64,000 nucleotides of DNA from Fibrobacter succinogenes (GTDB lineage Bacteria > Fibrobacterota > Fibrobacteria > Fibrobacterales > Fibrobacteraceae), in assembly GCA_902768715.1 (NCBI GenBank), contig CACXMH010000001.1, positions 23,300 to 87,299 on the forward strand. Direction: 5' to 3'. Below, piece by piece: positions 1 to 8,217 of the stretch (its first letter is position 1; every line of letters begins with the position of its first letter). The notes below the pieces were generated by a model. That model was not told where the DNA came from, did not search any database, and saw only the letters and a program-made list of their open reading frames with translations. A program made the position numbers and the translations under genes.

Positions 1-324
1 CGTTTCCACTGCGCCCTGTAGTTCGGGTCCCAGGCGGCTGAAATCGAACTCGAATTCCGGCTTGAAGATGTTGAAGATACCCAGGCGGCGGTCGCAGGCT
101 TCCTGACACACGGCGAAGGCTTCTACCTTGATGTCTTCCAGGGTAGCGCCGTTTTTCAGCTTTTCCCGGAATTCCGCACTCTTTGCGGCCAGGGCGGCAT
201 CGTCCAGGGCTTCCAGGGCCTGTTTCGCTTCGTGAATTTTTGCGATGACTGGCCTAAGCTGCTTTACCTTGCGTTCATGGGGCGTACCAAAGATCTTGTG
301 GAGTACGGTATCGACTACGCTCAT
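1..324 (-). CDS. secA: Preprotein translocase ATPase SecA, N-terminal part (cut by window edge)
   Basis: The first 108 codons of SecA, the ATPase that drives Sec-dependent protein export through SecYEG. The rest lies beyond the left edge. Reading the minus strand from the ATG at 324 gives VLHKIFGTPHERKVKQLRP, then AKSAEFREKL and GATLEDIKVEAFAVCQEA, the usual SecA start ahead of nucleotide-binding domain 1. An AAGGA ribosome site lies six bases before this ATG. An ATG at 329 is followed at once by TGA and cannot be the start. The gene runs divergently from the cellulase at 545, with a 220-base gap that must hold both promoters. Identification rests on family motifs seen in the translation. Confidence 0.9.
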   Translation of the reverse strand, partial: MSVVDTVLHKIFGTPHERKVKQLRPVIAKIHEAKQALEALDDAALAAKSAEFREKLKNGATLEDIKVEAFAVCQEACDRRLGIFNIFKPEFEFDFSRLGPELQGAVET

Positions 325-544
325 TTCATTTCCTTATACTGCCGGGGGCCCTTGCCCGCGGACACTGTTAAAAATTACGGCGAAAAGATAGAAAAAACGG
401 GAAAAGGTGTGGCAAGGGGCATAAGAAATATGCGCGAATTGCACAAAATTAAGCGATAAATAATGTGTTTTAAAGCGTACAAGTGGAACAAATTAACACA
501 ATAAATCTATATTTCGCTCACTATTCCTAGTTGGAGGAACAAAA

Positions 545-2608
545 ATGAAATTTTATGCATGCTTATGCTGGAATGCCGCACTTTTTATGGTAGCGGTGTT
601 TTTCTTGTCTGCCTGTGGCAGCAACGGCGGCAGTGTGAACCAAGTTCAAGAGGAACAATCCTCCTCTTCTTCGATTGAAGGGTATGAGACCTTTGACGAT
701 CTTCCCAGATGCACCTCGAAAAAAGAAGGCAAAGAGGTCTATGTCGAAGAGGACGAAGCTGAATACGTTTGTGAAGATGGCGATTGGGTTAAGGCAAAGA
801 AGCCCAGTACGGTAGCAGAATATGAAACATTTGATGACCTGCCCGCGTGCACCTCGAAAAAAGAAGGCAAGGAGGTCTATGTCGAAGAGGACGATATTGA
901 CTACGTTTGTGAAGATGGCGAATGGGTAGAGGCTGAGGGTGATTCAGATGGTAAATCCTCTGCGAGCAAGGACAAAACAAGCAGCAGCTCGGTAAAACCG
1001 TCTAGCAGCGATGGCGGAAGTGCCGTAAGTGGCGATGTTGCCAAAAAACGTATCGGTCCGGTAAGCCAGTATGGCCAGCTACAGGCCGGTGCACCCTCAG
1101 GAACAGGTCGAATCTATGGATCCTGCAAAGGAGTCAAAAGTGGTAACGAGGTCATGGTACAGGGTATGAGCCTTTTCTGGAGCATTGGCGACGAAGGGGC
1201 GAAATACTGGACATCCGGAATCGTGAATGGTCTTGTGTCAAAGCAAAATATCCAGTTGATCCGCGGAGCTATGGGAATCGATGAGGATTGGGGGAACGGC
1301 AACTATTTCACGGATACAAAGAAATACCAGGACATGATGGACGAAGTGGTTGCTGCGGCCATTGAGAACGACATCTATGTGATTATCGATTACCACAGTC
1401 ACAAGGCAAACGATAATACCGACAACGCCAAGGCTTTCTTTAAACGCATGGCACAGAAATGGGGTGCCTACGACAACGTCATATTCGAAATATTCAACGA
1501 ACCTATAAAACAAACCTGGTCAACCATTAAAAGCTACGCCAATCAGGTGATACCGGTAATTCGTGAATATTCCGACAACCTGATTGTAGTGGGCACGCCG
1601 AGTTATTCTGCCAATCCGGATGCTGCCGTTGGTAGCGCTATATCCGACAACAATGTGGCCTATACCTTCCATTTCTATGCGGGTGTAGATGAGTACCAGC
1701 ATGACATAGATATTCAGGGGGCTAATGCCGAATATGCCATGCGCAATGGCCTGTCCGTCTTTGTGACGGAATGGGGCAATTCTGGACCGACCGGAGCCGG
1801 GAGCGTTGTTTCGAGCCGCAGTAGCAGCTGGTACAACTGGATGAAAAGCAACAAGCTTTCGGGAGCGAACTGGTCTGTTTCCGACAAGGCCGAAACGGCG
1901 TCCTATTTTACCACTTCGGGTGCATGGAGCTATTCTACCAGTGGAAACTGGGTAAATTCCAACATTTTTGCCTATTTGCCTACATCTTATACCGAATGCG
2001 ACGGGTCTTCTTTGCCTAGCAGTTCTGCATCTGTTAAACCGTCTTCGTCCGCATCTTCGTCGGTTGGTGAAGCTGTCGATATTCTGGGCGGCGCCGGGTT
2101 GTTTAACGAAAACAGGACTACTTCGGGGTGGACTCTGAACGTGACCAATGGAGCCGCCGTTGGCAAGGTTAGAGGAGAGACGGATGATGATTTGAATTAT
2201 GTCCTGGCTTTCTGGTCAAATGGTCCCCGCGTGACTGTCTATGACTCCTATTATGATGAATACTCCACCTATTATCCCGAAGAATACGATATCCAGGCGA
2301 AACACAAGGTGGCACTGAAAAATGGGTATTCCTATACGGTGCGGATGGGTCTTTATGCTTACGATAATGATGGGGTAGCTAGTCGTGATATCCAGGTGTC
2401 GATTTTGGAGACGACGTATTATGATGCCTATGCCGGCTGGATATTTGAATCCCCCGGGGAATACGAAGAGTTCACGGGAACCTATTGTCATGACTATCCG
2501 TCGGATAGCGCAGCAGAATTCCACATCGATGGTGGAAACGTCGTAGGCGGCTTTAGCGTGGTGTGGGTCGTCATCGAAGAAAGAGAAGGCTGTGACGGAG
2601 TTCTTTAG
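545..2608 (+). CDS. GH5 endoglucanase lipoprotein with poly-Ser linkers and C-terminal binding-like domain
   Basis: Secreted, probably lipid-anchored cellulase of 687 aa. A hydrophobic signal ends in the lipobox LSAC (Cys24). Two near-identical Cys-containing modules (about residues 47-85 and 93-130) and Ser-rich linkers follow. The GH5 catalytic domain covers about 170-490, with the acid/base Glu in FEIFNEP (Glu319) and the nucleophile in FVTEWG (Glu409), a subfamily 2-like arrangement. A second Ser linker precedes an approximately 180-aa beta-rich C-terminal domain (AVDILGGAGLFNENR onward) resembling CBM4/9- or CBM11-like carbohydrate binders, which is inferred. The ribosome site TTGGAGGAA is strong. 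A bidirectional terminator follows. GH5 enzymes hydrolyse beta-1,4-glucans; the exact substrate cannot be read from sequence. Confidence 0.88.
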   Translation: MKFYACLCWNAALFMVAVFFLSACGSNGGSVNQVQEEQSSSSSIEGYETFDDLPRCTSKKEGKEVYVEEDEAEYVCEDGDWVKAKKPSTVAEYETFDDLPACTSKKEGKEVYVEEDDIDYVCEDGEWVEAEGDSDGKSSASKDKTSSSSVKPSSSDGGSAVSGDVAKKRIGPVSQYGQLQAGAPSGTGRIYGSCKGVKSGNEVMVQGMSLFWSIGDEGAKYWTSGIVNGLVSKQNIQLIRGAMGIDEDWGNGNYFTDTKKYQDMMDEVVAAAIENDIYVIIDYHSHKANDNTDNAKAFFKRMAQKWGAYDNVIFEIFNEPIKQTWSTIKSYANQVIPVIREYSDNLIVVGTPSYSANPDAAVGSAISDNNVAYTFHFYAGVDEYQHDIDIQGANAEYAMRNGLSVFVTEWGNSGPTGAGSVVSSRSSSWYNWMKSNKLSGANWSVSDKAETASYFTTSGAWSYSTSGNWVNSNIFAYLPTSYTECDGSSLPSSSASVKPSSSASSSVGEAVDILGGAGLFNENRTTSGWTLNVTNGAAVGKVRGETDDDLNYVLAFWSNGPRVTVYDSYYDEYSTYYPEEYDIQAKHKVALKNGYSYTVRMGLYAYDNDGVASRDIQVSILETTYYDAYAGWIFESPGEYEEFTGTYCHDYPSDSAAEFHIDGGNVVGGFSVVWVVIEEREGCDGVL
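683..934 (+). repeat. Tandem Cys-containing protein module in the cellulase
   Basis: Two copies of a roughly 38-residue unit (about 683-799 and 821-934). Each reads YETFDDLP, CTSKKEGKEVYVEED, then YVCEDG and a Trp. The nucleotide sequence is nearly identical over TCGAAAAAAGAAGGCAA and the following part, so the duplication is recent or actively homogenised. The paired Cys residues suggest a disulfide in each unit. Function unknown. Confidence 0.8.
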
Positions 2609-2630
2609 TTGAACTCCCGTTCCAAAGACT

Positions 2631-2658
2631 AAAAAAGACCCCGGTCGGGGTCTTTTTT
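2631..2658. terminator. Bidirectional intrinsic terminator between cellulase and rubrerythrin
   Basis: A perfect hairpin AAAAAAGACCCC-GGTC-GGGGTCTTTTTT between two convergent genes. The A-run and T-run allow it to end transcription from both sides. Confidence 0.9.
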
Positions 2659-2677
2659 GCAATAGGGTTGGCGCGAA

Positions 2678-3217
2678 TTAGTAGTTCTCGGCGTTCACTT
2701 CGAAATAGGCCTGGGGGTGGGCGCACACGGGGCAAAGGGCCGGGGCCTTGGTGCCCACCACGATGTGCCCGCAGTTGCGGCATTCCCACACCTTCACCTC
2801 GCTCTTGGCGAAAACTTCTTGCATTTCCACGTTCTTCAGCAGGGCGCGGTAGCGTTCTTCGTGGTGCTTTTCGATGGCGGCCACCATGCGGAACTTGGCT
2901 GCCAGGGGCTTGAAGCCTTCGGCCTCGGCGGTCTTCGCAAAGCCTTCGTACATGTCGGTCCATTCGTAGTTTTCGCCGTCGGCGGCCTCTTTCAGGTTCT
3001 GGGCGGTATCGCCGATGCCTTCCAGTTCCTTGAGCCACATCTTGGCGTGTTCTTTTTCGTTGTCGGCGGTCTTCAAGAAGAGCGCCGCAATCTGTTCAAA
3101 GCCTTCTTTCTTGGCCTTGGAGGCAAAGTAGGTGTACTTGTTGCGGGCCTGGGATTCGCCAGCGAATGCGGCCTGGAGGTTCTTTTCGGTCTGGGTTCCG
3201 GCGTATTTGTTTGCCAT
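2678..3217 (-). CDS. Rubrerythrin
   Basis: Non-haem di-iron peroxidase of 179 aa that reduces hydrogen peroxide in anaerobes. The N-terminal four-helix ferritin-like domain carries the iron ligands in [17 protein letters not shown] and IEKHHEERY. The C-terminal rubredoxin-like [Fe(SCys)4] domain has CRNCGH and CPVCAHPQ. Length and domain order are canonical. The 5' leader is nearly identical to that of lemA at 5715 (see 3221-3272), which hints at shared control. Convergent with the cellulase. Together with FprA at 26014 it suggests an anaerobe protecting itself against oxygen. Confidence 0.95.
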   Translation of the reverse strand: MANKYAGTQTEKNLQAAFAGESQARNKYTYFASKAKKEGFEQIAALFLKTADNEKEHAKMWLKELEGIGDTAQNLKEAADGENYEWTDMYEGFAKTAEAEGFKPLAAKFRMVAAIEKHHEERYRALLKNVEMQEVFAKSEVKVWECRNCGHIVVGTKAPALCPVCAHPQAYFEVNAENY

Positions 3218-3220
3218 AGT

Positions 3221-3272
3221 TTCCTCGTAATGGGTTGCGGGCTTACGCCCTTTGTGTCTCTAAAAGAATATA
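3221..3272 (-). promoter_or_regulatory. Leader of rubrerythrin shared with lemA
   Basis: In gene direction: a TATATTC box, about 10 variable bases, then AGACACAA, a small GGGC...GCCC hairpin, GCAACCC, TTACGAGGAA and the ATG. The same order and nearly the same bases occur before lemA (5718-5767). The ACGAGGA ribosome site is part of the conserved block. TATATT is a plausible -10; no good -35 is visible. Confidence 0.55.
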
Positions 3273-3296
3273 GGTTTTTTCTTGTCAATAAAGTAG

Positions 3297-5030
3297 TTAT
3301 TTTACGATTCTCGACAATATGGAACGGCGGTATGTACTTCCGCTGACAGAAGATTCTTTACGGAATATGTAATCAGCCCGTTCCCGAGCGTCCATTTCTT
3401 TTTTCTGGAATCCTTCGTCGTCTTCGGCGACGCGCATGTAGCCCTTCCGGGAAACGGGAATGTAATCGTCCCAGGCCACATCTACGTTGTAGTACCTGCC
3501 ATTGCCCGCCTTTACCTGGACTGTATCGACCCTCTGCACGGCCTTGTAGCCGTGGGCCGTTACCTCGATTTCGGCCTTGTCGCCAGCGAATCGGTTTTCC
3601 GATGTTTTCAGTATGGAGCGGGTTACGCATTTTGGGTGGGCAAAATGGCTGTCGCCGTAGAAATTTGCAAGGGCCTCTTGCTCCCAGAAACAGGACCGAC
3701 GGTTTTCCTTAATGCCGTAGATGTTTTCGTGGGTGCGGGTCTGCTGGTATAGCGGCACGGCAAGGAGCGGGGCGAAGGCGTAGTACATGGCGCGGAAGTA
3801 CCACTGGTTGAAAACCATGAATTCAGAGCGGGAATCTTCGAGACAGTAACTTTTGTAGCGGTCCGGATTGCAGTCCAGGTCCAGTTCGTTCAGGTGCTTT
3901 GCCTCGATGACATTCAGCTTGCAGACCTTGTTGAAATTGAAATCGTCACCGAAACCGCAGTTATTGTCCCGCAAAATTTCCAGCATCTGCATCTGGGCCA
4001 CCGGCGTAAACAGCAGCCTGAATTCCACCTCGTTGTTGCGGTCCATGGTATTGAACAGGGTTTCGAAATCCCGGTTCGCCATGATGGTGTACTGGGAATC
4101 GTCGTCCAGCTTGCGGGAGAACTTTTCCAGCTTTTTGCGTTCGGCGTTCTTGCTTCTTTTGCCCCAGAAGGAATGTTCGTCGTTGGCAAGGCCGGAACAT
4201 GTCCTATGGAAAACCAGGTTCGGCGCCGCGTCGCAGCCGTACAAAAGGAACGTGTCCGTATAGTATTCCGGAAAGGGCTTGGTCACGCTGGCCTCCAGCG
4301 TTTCGGTGCGCCGGTACGAACTGTTTCCGGATCGGACCATGTACGAAACTTTTCTGGAACCGTAATAGGTTTTTTCGCCCCACTGCATGTATAGCGTGCG
4401 GCCCAAGATAAAGGGGTTGCCGTTGATTTCGCCGCTGTGGGCGAACAGCACCGACTTGTCCCGGTTGTATTCGTCGTTCCACCCGAATTGACGGTAGAGT
4501 TCCCGTAGGCGGCCCGTGGTAAAGAAGGGGTCGAACTGGATTTTCGGAACGGTTTTCGTTATCATGCGTACCGTCACGTCCCAGTCAAAAAGCCGGTTCA
4601 GTGGCTGCATCTGCTCCCAGGCAAGGCGCTTGTTTTCTTGCAGGTCGCTTTCTTCTTCTTCGATTTCAGCCCTGAGCCTTTTGATTTTGGGGTGAACGAC
4701 TCCAAACAGCAAAACCAGGAGAAGCACTAGCGCCAAGACGCAGATGGCGGCATACTGCGGGATCTCCATAAAGTAGATGCCCGCCCCGATTGCGGCGACT
4801 GCCAAAAGCCAGAGAAAGCCCCGCCAGAATTTGGCCCAGGAAAGGCTACCGTTCAGCTCGGCAATGGTCTGTTCCGAATTCCTAATCTTGTTTACGGTAA
4901 CGCGGTTCTCCTGGACATCGATTCCCGAAATTTTTACCAGCTCGTCGAAAGTTTCTTCGGCGACTTTCCGAAAGCGTTCCCGGAATTCGGTGCGGAAACG
5001 CTCTGCCGGATTGTAAACGTCTTCTACCAA
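3297..5030 (-). CDS. DUF3137-family membrane protein
   Basis: 577 aa. After a charged N-terminus (VYNPAERFRTEFRERFRKVAEE) there are two membrane spans at about residues 70-110 (FWRGFLWLLAVAAIGAGIYF and YAAICVLALVLLLVLLFGVV), then a charged coil and a long soluble region. This layout and the text match the DUF3137 (Galanin-like) family, which usually sits beside lemA. Here lemA ends 21 bases upstream in the same direction, so the two are probably one operon. The molecular function of DUF3137 is not established. Four Trp- and Tyr-rich stretches in the C-terminal half are unassigned. Confidence 0.75.
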   Translation of the reverse strand: MVEDVYNPAERFRTEFRERFRKVAEETFDELVKISGIDVQENRVTVNKIRNSEQTIAELNGSLSWAKFWRGFLWLLAVAAIGAGIYFMEIPQYAAICVLALVLLLVLLFGVVHPKIKRLRAEIEEEESDLQENKRLAWEQMQPLNRLFDWDVTVRMITKTVPKIQFDPFFTTGRLRELYRQFGWNDEYNRDKSVLFAHSGEINGNPFILGRTLYMQWGEKTYYGSRKVSYMVRSGNSSYRRTETLEASVTKPFPEYYTDTFLLYGCDAAPNLVFHRTCSGLANDEHSFWGKRSKNAERKKLEKFSRKLDDDSQYTIMANRDFETLFNTMDRNNEVEFRLLFTPVAQMQMLEILRDNNCGFGDDFNFNKVCKLNVIEAKHLNELDLDCNPDRYKSYCLEDSRSEFMVFNQWYFRAMYYAFAPLLAVPLYQQTRTHENIYGIKENRRSCFWEQEALANFYGDSHFAHPKCVTRSILKTSENRFAGDKAEIEVTAHGYKAVQRVDTVQVKAGNGRYYNVDVAWDDYIPVSRKGYMRVAEDDEGFQKKEMDARERADYIFRKESSVSGSTYRRSILSRIVK

Positions 5031-5051
5031 TGGCGGGCCGCCCCGAAGGTG

Positions 5052-5714
5052 TTAAAAGAAGGTCTCCCGAGCCCGAGCCTTTGTTTCGGCGGAAGCGGTA
5101 AAGGGAATGCGCGTGGTGTAGCCGGAACGGGCCGCCACAATCTGCTTGGTAGGCCAGCAGAACACGTCGGTATTCCACTGGAGCACCGTGTCGTTGTAAA
5201 GGGCCCGTGCTGCCGTGATTTCTTTTTGCAGGTAACTGTTCTGCTGCATGGCGTCGGCAATGGCGTTGTGGGCCTTGAGTTCGGGGTAGTTTTCGATATG
5301 GGGGAACAGCCTGGCAAAGGAGGCGTCAATCTGGGTGGCCACCTGGTTGCGTTCCGCATCGGGCAAGATACCGCCGCGGTAGGCGGCCACGGTCTTCATC
5401 ACGTCCTTGTCCAGGTCGATGGCCCTGTTCACGAGCCCAGCCACGTTCTGCAGAATCTGCACCCGCTGTTCCAGGTAGTTGTCGATTTGCGAAGCCTCGC
5501 TCTGGAGTTTCTGTTGCAGCTGCTGAAAGTAGTTCTTGGCGCCGATTTTCATGAATAAAAAGATGAGCCCGGGCAAGATTCCGCAGAGCCAGAGCAACAG
5601 TTCGAACAGGAGCGACCCCACACCCACCTGTATGGGAATCTGCTTTTCGATTACGTTCACGTCGCGGCCTTCCGGATTCACTTTGCCGGTCATTTCGTCC
5701 AGTTCGTTTGCCAT
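5052..5714 (-). CDS. lemA: LemA family protein
   Basis: 220 aa. One membrane span near residues 33-56 (LLFELLLWLCGILPGLIFLF) is followed by the long helical LemA domain, recognisable from NYFQQLQQKLQSEASQIDNY, QRVQILQNVAGLVNRA and the downstream Tyr- and Pro-containing IENYPELKAHNAI. LemA proteins are membrane-anchored helical bundles of unsettled role that often travel with a DUF3137 or TPM-domain gene, as seen here. Translation starts from ACGAGGAA inside a leader shared with rubrerythrin. Confidence 0.88.
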   Translation of the reverse strand: MANELDEMTGKVNPEGRDVNVIEKQIPIQVGVGSLLFELLLWLCGILPGLIFLFMKIGAKNYFQQLQQKLQSEASQIDNYLEQRVQILQNVAGLVNRAIDLDKDVMKTVAAYRGGILPDAERNQVATQIDASFARLFPHIENYPELKAHNAIADAMQQNSYLQKEITAARALYNDTVLQWNTDVFCWPTKQIVAARSGYTTRIPFTASAETKARARETFF

Positions 5715-5717
5715 TTA

Positions 5718-5767
5718 TTCCTCGTAACGGGTTGCGGGCTTTTGCCCCTTGTGTCTATGGGAATATA
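5718..5767 (-). promoter_or_regulatory. Leader of lemA shared with rubrerythrin
   Basis: Second copy of the conserved leader: TATATTC, AGACACAA, GGGC...AAGCCC hairpin, GCAACCC and TTACGAGGAA. It diverges from the copy at 3221 mainly in the loop and in the bases between the TATATT box and AGACAC. The conservation covers untranslated sequence, so it is either a common regulatory leader or a duplicated promoter segment. Confidence 0.55.
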
Positions 5768-5786
5768 TAATAATTTATAGTTAGCC

Positions 5787-6509
5787 CTACAGCAGATAGT
5801 CCATCCGTATATTCCGCATGCTTTCAAACAGGTTCGCCTTGAGGGTGGAATTGCCCTTGGTAAGGCTCTTGATTTCTTCGCGGATAGACTTGCGGTGGCT
5901 CGCTTTGGAAAATTCGCAGGTGCAGGTGAACTTGCGGATGTCGGCGTCTTCGGCGTATTCGATAATCTCCGATTCTTCGCAGTAGCAAAGCGGACGGATA
6001 ACACTCACCGGGTATTTTTCGTAGGGCACCATGGGCGGCATGCCGCTGAATTCGCCCTTGTAAAGCATGTTCATCAGCAGGGTTTCCACGATGTCGTCCA
6101 TGTGGTGGCCCAGCGCAATCTTGTTGTAGCCGTTTTCACGGGCGAACTTGATAAGCTCGGTGCGCCGCTGGGTGCTGCACCAGTAGCAGTTCAGCTTGCG
6201 GCCCTCTTTGAGTCGGCCTTCTACCGCCACGTCCTTAAAGAAAAACGGGATTTGCGGATACTGCTGTGCCATTCGTTCCAGAAATTCCCGGGGGGCCTTG
6301 TCCGCAAAGTCGCTCTGGATGTGGATGGCGGCGATTTCGCAGTCGGGCAAGAACTTTCCCATGCGGGCGGCCAGTTCCATCAGGAGTACGCTGGAATCCT
6401 TGCCGCCACTGACGGCAACCAGCACCTTGTCGCCGTCTTCAATCAGGTTGAAGTCGTGCAATGCCTTGGTGATCTTTTTGCTGATGCGTTTGCGGATGGC
6501 GTTGGACAT
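5787..6509 (-). CDS. ttcA: tRNA 2-thiocytidine biosynthesis protein TtcA
   Basis: 240 aa. PP-loop ATPase that thiolates cytidine-32 of certain tRNAs using an iron-sulfur cluster. The adenylation motif SGGKDSS starts at residue 34, the cluster-binding CYWC pair is Cys108 and Cys111, and GHHMDDIVETLLMNMLYKGE and the third Cys region (TCTCEF) fit the family. Length is a little short of the E. coli protein (about 310 aa), which is common outside Proteobacteria. It lies downstream of dnaN but behind a strong hairpin terminator, so it probably has its own promoter. Confidence 0.88.
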   Translation of the reverse strand: MSNAIRKRISKKITKALHDFNLIEDGDKVLVAVSGGKDSSVLLMELAARMGKFLPDCEIAAIHIQSDFADKAPREFLERMAQQYPQIPFFFKDVAVEGRLKEGRKLNCYWCSTQRRTELIKFARENGYNKIALGHHMDDIVETLLMNMLYKGEFSGMPPMVPYEKYPVSVIRPLCYCEESEIIEYAEDADIRKFTCTCEFSKASHRKSIREEIKSLTKGNSTLKANLFESMRNIRMDYLL

Positions 6510-6536
6510 GGTAGAGGTTCGTTTGCGGCGTTTAAG

Positions 6537-6571
6537 AAAAAAGGGGCTCGCTTGTGCGACACCCCTTTTTT
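6537..6571. terminator. Intrinsic terminator between dnaN and ttcA
   Basis: Hairpin AAAAAAGGGG ... CCCCTTTTTT with an inner TCGC-TTGT-GCGA stem. On the minus strand it follows dnaN by about 20 bases and ends in a T-run. The A/T symmetry would also allow termination in the opposite direction. Confidence 0.85.
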
Positions 6572-6591
6572 AGTTTGTTTGCACCTTGCGG

Positions 6592-7713
6592 TTAGTCGTC
6601 GGTCAGGTGGGTGGGCATCAGCAAGAAGCTGAAGTTCAGGCCTTCGCCAACGGGCTCGATGATGCAGGCGCCAATGGGGTTGTTCATCTTCATCACCGTT
6701 TCTTCGGACTTGCACATGCTGAAGATTTCAGAAATGTAGCGTCCGTCAAAGCCGATGCTGAAGGAGCCTTCGCCGTTGTGGGTCACGGAGAGGGCTTCGC
6801 GGGAATCGCCGCCCACATCCGGGTCGCTTGCGCTGAGTTCCAGGTTGTTGCCTTCGAACTGCAGGCGCACCTTGTGGGTGCGGGCGTTGGCCATAGAAAT
6901 CACGCTGCGCATCTTGTTCAGGAACTCTACGGTGTTCAGCTGCACGGTGCGTTCAAAATTCTGGGGAATCACCGCACGGTAGTTAGGATACGGTCCTTCG
7001 TAGAGCTTGGAAATCACCTGGATAGATTCGGTGCTGAACAAAATGTGGGTCGAAGACGCACGGGCCTCGATGGTGGCGTCGGCCTTGGCCATGTGCAGAA
7101 TCTGTTCCAGGGGCTTGCGGGGGACGATGACGCCGCTAGACAGGCTTGCGCCTTCTTGCTCGATGGCGGCACGACCCAGACGGTGACCGTCGGTTGCAAT
7201 CATGGAGACCTTGCCGTCGCCCGCTTCCAGGAAGATGCCGTTCAGGCTTAAGCGGGTGGAGTCGGTAGAGGTGGCGAACTTGGTCTTTTCGACCAGGAAT
7301 TCCAGTTCGCTCTTGGCAAAGTTCAGGGTTTCGCCTTCGTTCACTTCGGGGAACGGCGGGAAATCGCTGGCATCGAAACCGGTGATGCTTGCCTGGCCCT
7401 TTTCGCTCCAGCGGATCTTGGCGAGGTAGTTTTCCACATCTACGCTTACGGTAGCGATGCTCGGATCTACGAGACTCTTCACCAGTTCCAGAAGCTTGCG
7501 GGCGTTGATGACCACGGAACCGTCGCGTTCACCTTCGACTTCTACCTTGACCCTGATGCCCAGGTCCAGATCCGTCGCGCTCACTTCGAGGACATTGCCT
7601 TCGAGCCTGAGGGCGAAGTTGTTGAGAATCTGGATAGTGGACTTGTTCGGCACCGCGTTGACGGCGGCGCTAAGAGCGTCCAGGAATACAGCTTTTTGGA
7701 TTTGGAATTTCAT
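6592..7713 (-). CDS. dnaN: DNA polymerase III subunit beta (sliding clamp)
   Basis: 373 aa, the normal length for the ring-shaped processivity clamp. Three clamp domains can be followed: the start MKFQIQKAVFLDALSAA and NNFALRLEGNVLEVSATDLD, the middle EFLVEKTKFATSTDSTRLSL and ATDGHRLGRA, and the end with FSIGFDGRYISEIF, ENPIGACIIEP-like text and the terminal LLMPTHL that matches the usual LMPM/LMPVRL. It starts three bases after the stop of a 50-aa membrane protein gene, so the two are co-transcribed. No dnaA or recF is adjacent. Confidence 0.95.
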   Translation of the reverse strand: MKFQIQKAVFLDALSAAVNAVPNKSTIQILNNFALRLEGNVLEVSATDLDLGIRVKVEVEGERDGSVVINARKLLELVKSLVDPSIATVSVDVENYLAKIRWSEKGQASITGFDASDFPPFPEVNEGETLNFAKSELEFLVEKTKFATSTDSTRLSLNGIFLEAGDGKVSMIATDGHRLGRAAIEQEGASLSSGVIVPRKPLEQILHMAKADATIEARASSTHILFSTESIQVISKLYEGPYPNYRAVIPQNFERTVQLNTVEFLNKMRSVISMANARTHKVRLQFEGNNLELSASDPDVGGDSREALSVTHNGEGSFSIGFDGRYISEIFSMCKSEETVMKMNNPIGACIIEPVGEGLNFSFLLMPTHLTDD

Positions 7714-7716
7714 AGA

Positions 7717-7869
7717 TTAGGCACCCCTTTGAATGATAGTCGTTCCGACGAAAAATACCACAGCGATTACGGCCAGGGCCACGATGACCCACTTGTTCAT
7801 GGAATTGGACTTTTTAGGCGTGAAATTCTTTGCATTCTGCATGGCACGCCTACGATCTCTCCGGCTCAT
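7717..7869 (-). CDS. Small single-span membrane protein upstream of dnaN
   Basis: A 50-codon gene: basic N-terminus (MSRRDRRRAMQNAKN), short linker, one hydrophobic span (WVIVALAVIAVVFFVGTTII) and a short tail. A GGAGA ribosome site lies seven bases before the ATG at 7869, and the stop is three bases before the dnaN ATG. The good ribosome site, sensible topology and tight spacing support a real gene. A basic cytoplasmic N-terminus predicts an N-in orientation. No function can be assigned. Confidence 0.75.
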   Translation of the reverse strand: MSRRDRRRAMQNAKNFTPKKSNSMNKWVIVALAVIAVVFFVGTTIIQRGA

Positions 7870-7932
7870 AAAAAATCTCCATTGTTTTATGGAGTAAAAA
7901 CTACTATTTTAAGAGCGAAAAAAGGAATGCTT

Positions 7933-8217
7933 ATGGATAAAACAGTGCTAAATAAGCTGAAAAACCATGCCATGGGGTTTGCCTCCGCGACCCTGGTCCG
8001 TGTTGAACTGGCAACCGAAGAAAGCCGACTCAAGACCAAGTTCCAGGCCCTGGGGCAAAAGCTCTACGGAGCCGTGCAAGACGACCTTCTGAAGGCCATC
8101 AAGGACGACCCGTCGGTGGTGGAAATTATCGGCGGCATCGAAGAAAGCCAGAAAAAGATTGCCGAACTGGAAAAGAAGCTTTCCAAGGAATCTGCGGGGA
8201 AGAGTGAAAAAGCTTGA
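7933..8217 (+). CDS. Small helical protein preceding an M23 peptidase
   Basis: 94 aa starting MDKTVLNKLKNHAMGFASAT, with the ATG at 7933 six bases after GGA. An open frame continues upstream, but those codons overlap the divergent dnaN operon start and lack a ribosome site. The protein is Lys/Glu-rich and ends in a predicted coiled coil (IEESQKKIAELEKKLSKES). Its last codons overlap the preferred GTG start of the M23 peptidase by 14 bases, so the two are translationally coupled. It resembles small phasin- or coil-type partner proteins only in composition; function unknown. Confidence 0.7.
   Translation: MDKTVLNKLKNHAMGFASATLVRVELATEESRLKTKFQALGQKLYGAVQDDLLKAIKDDPSVVEIIGGIEESQKKIAELEKKLSKESAGKSEKA

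Noticed and set aside
2500..2608. Possible frameshift at the end of the GH5 gene
   Set aside because: FSVVWVVIEER is a plausible end of the beta-rich domain, and other frames stop quickly or give no better continuation.
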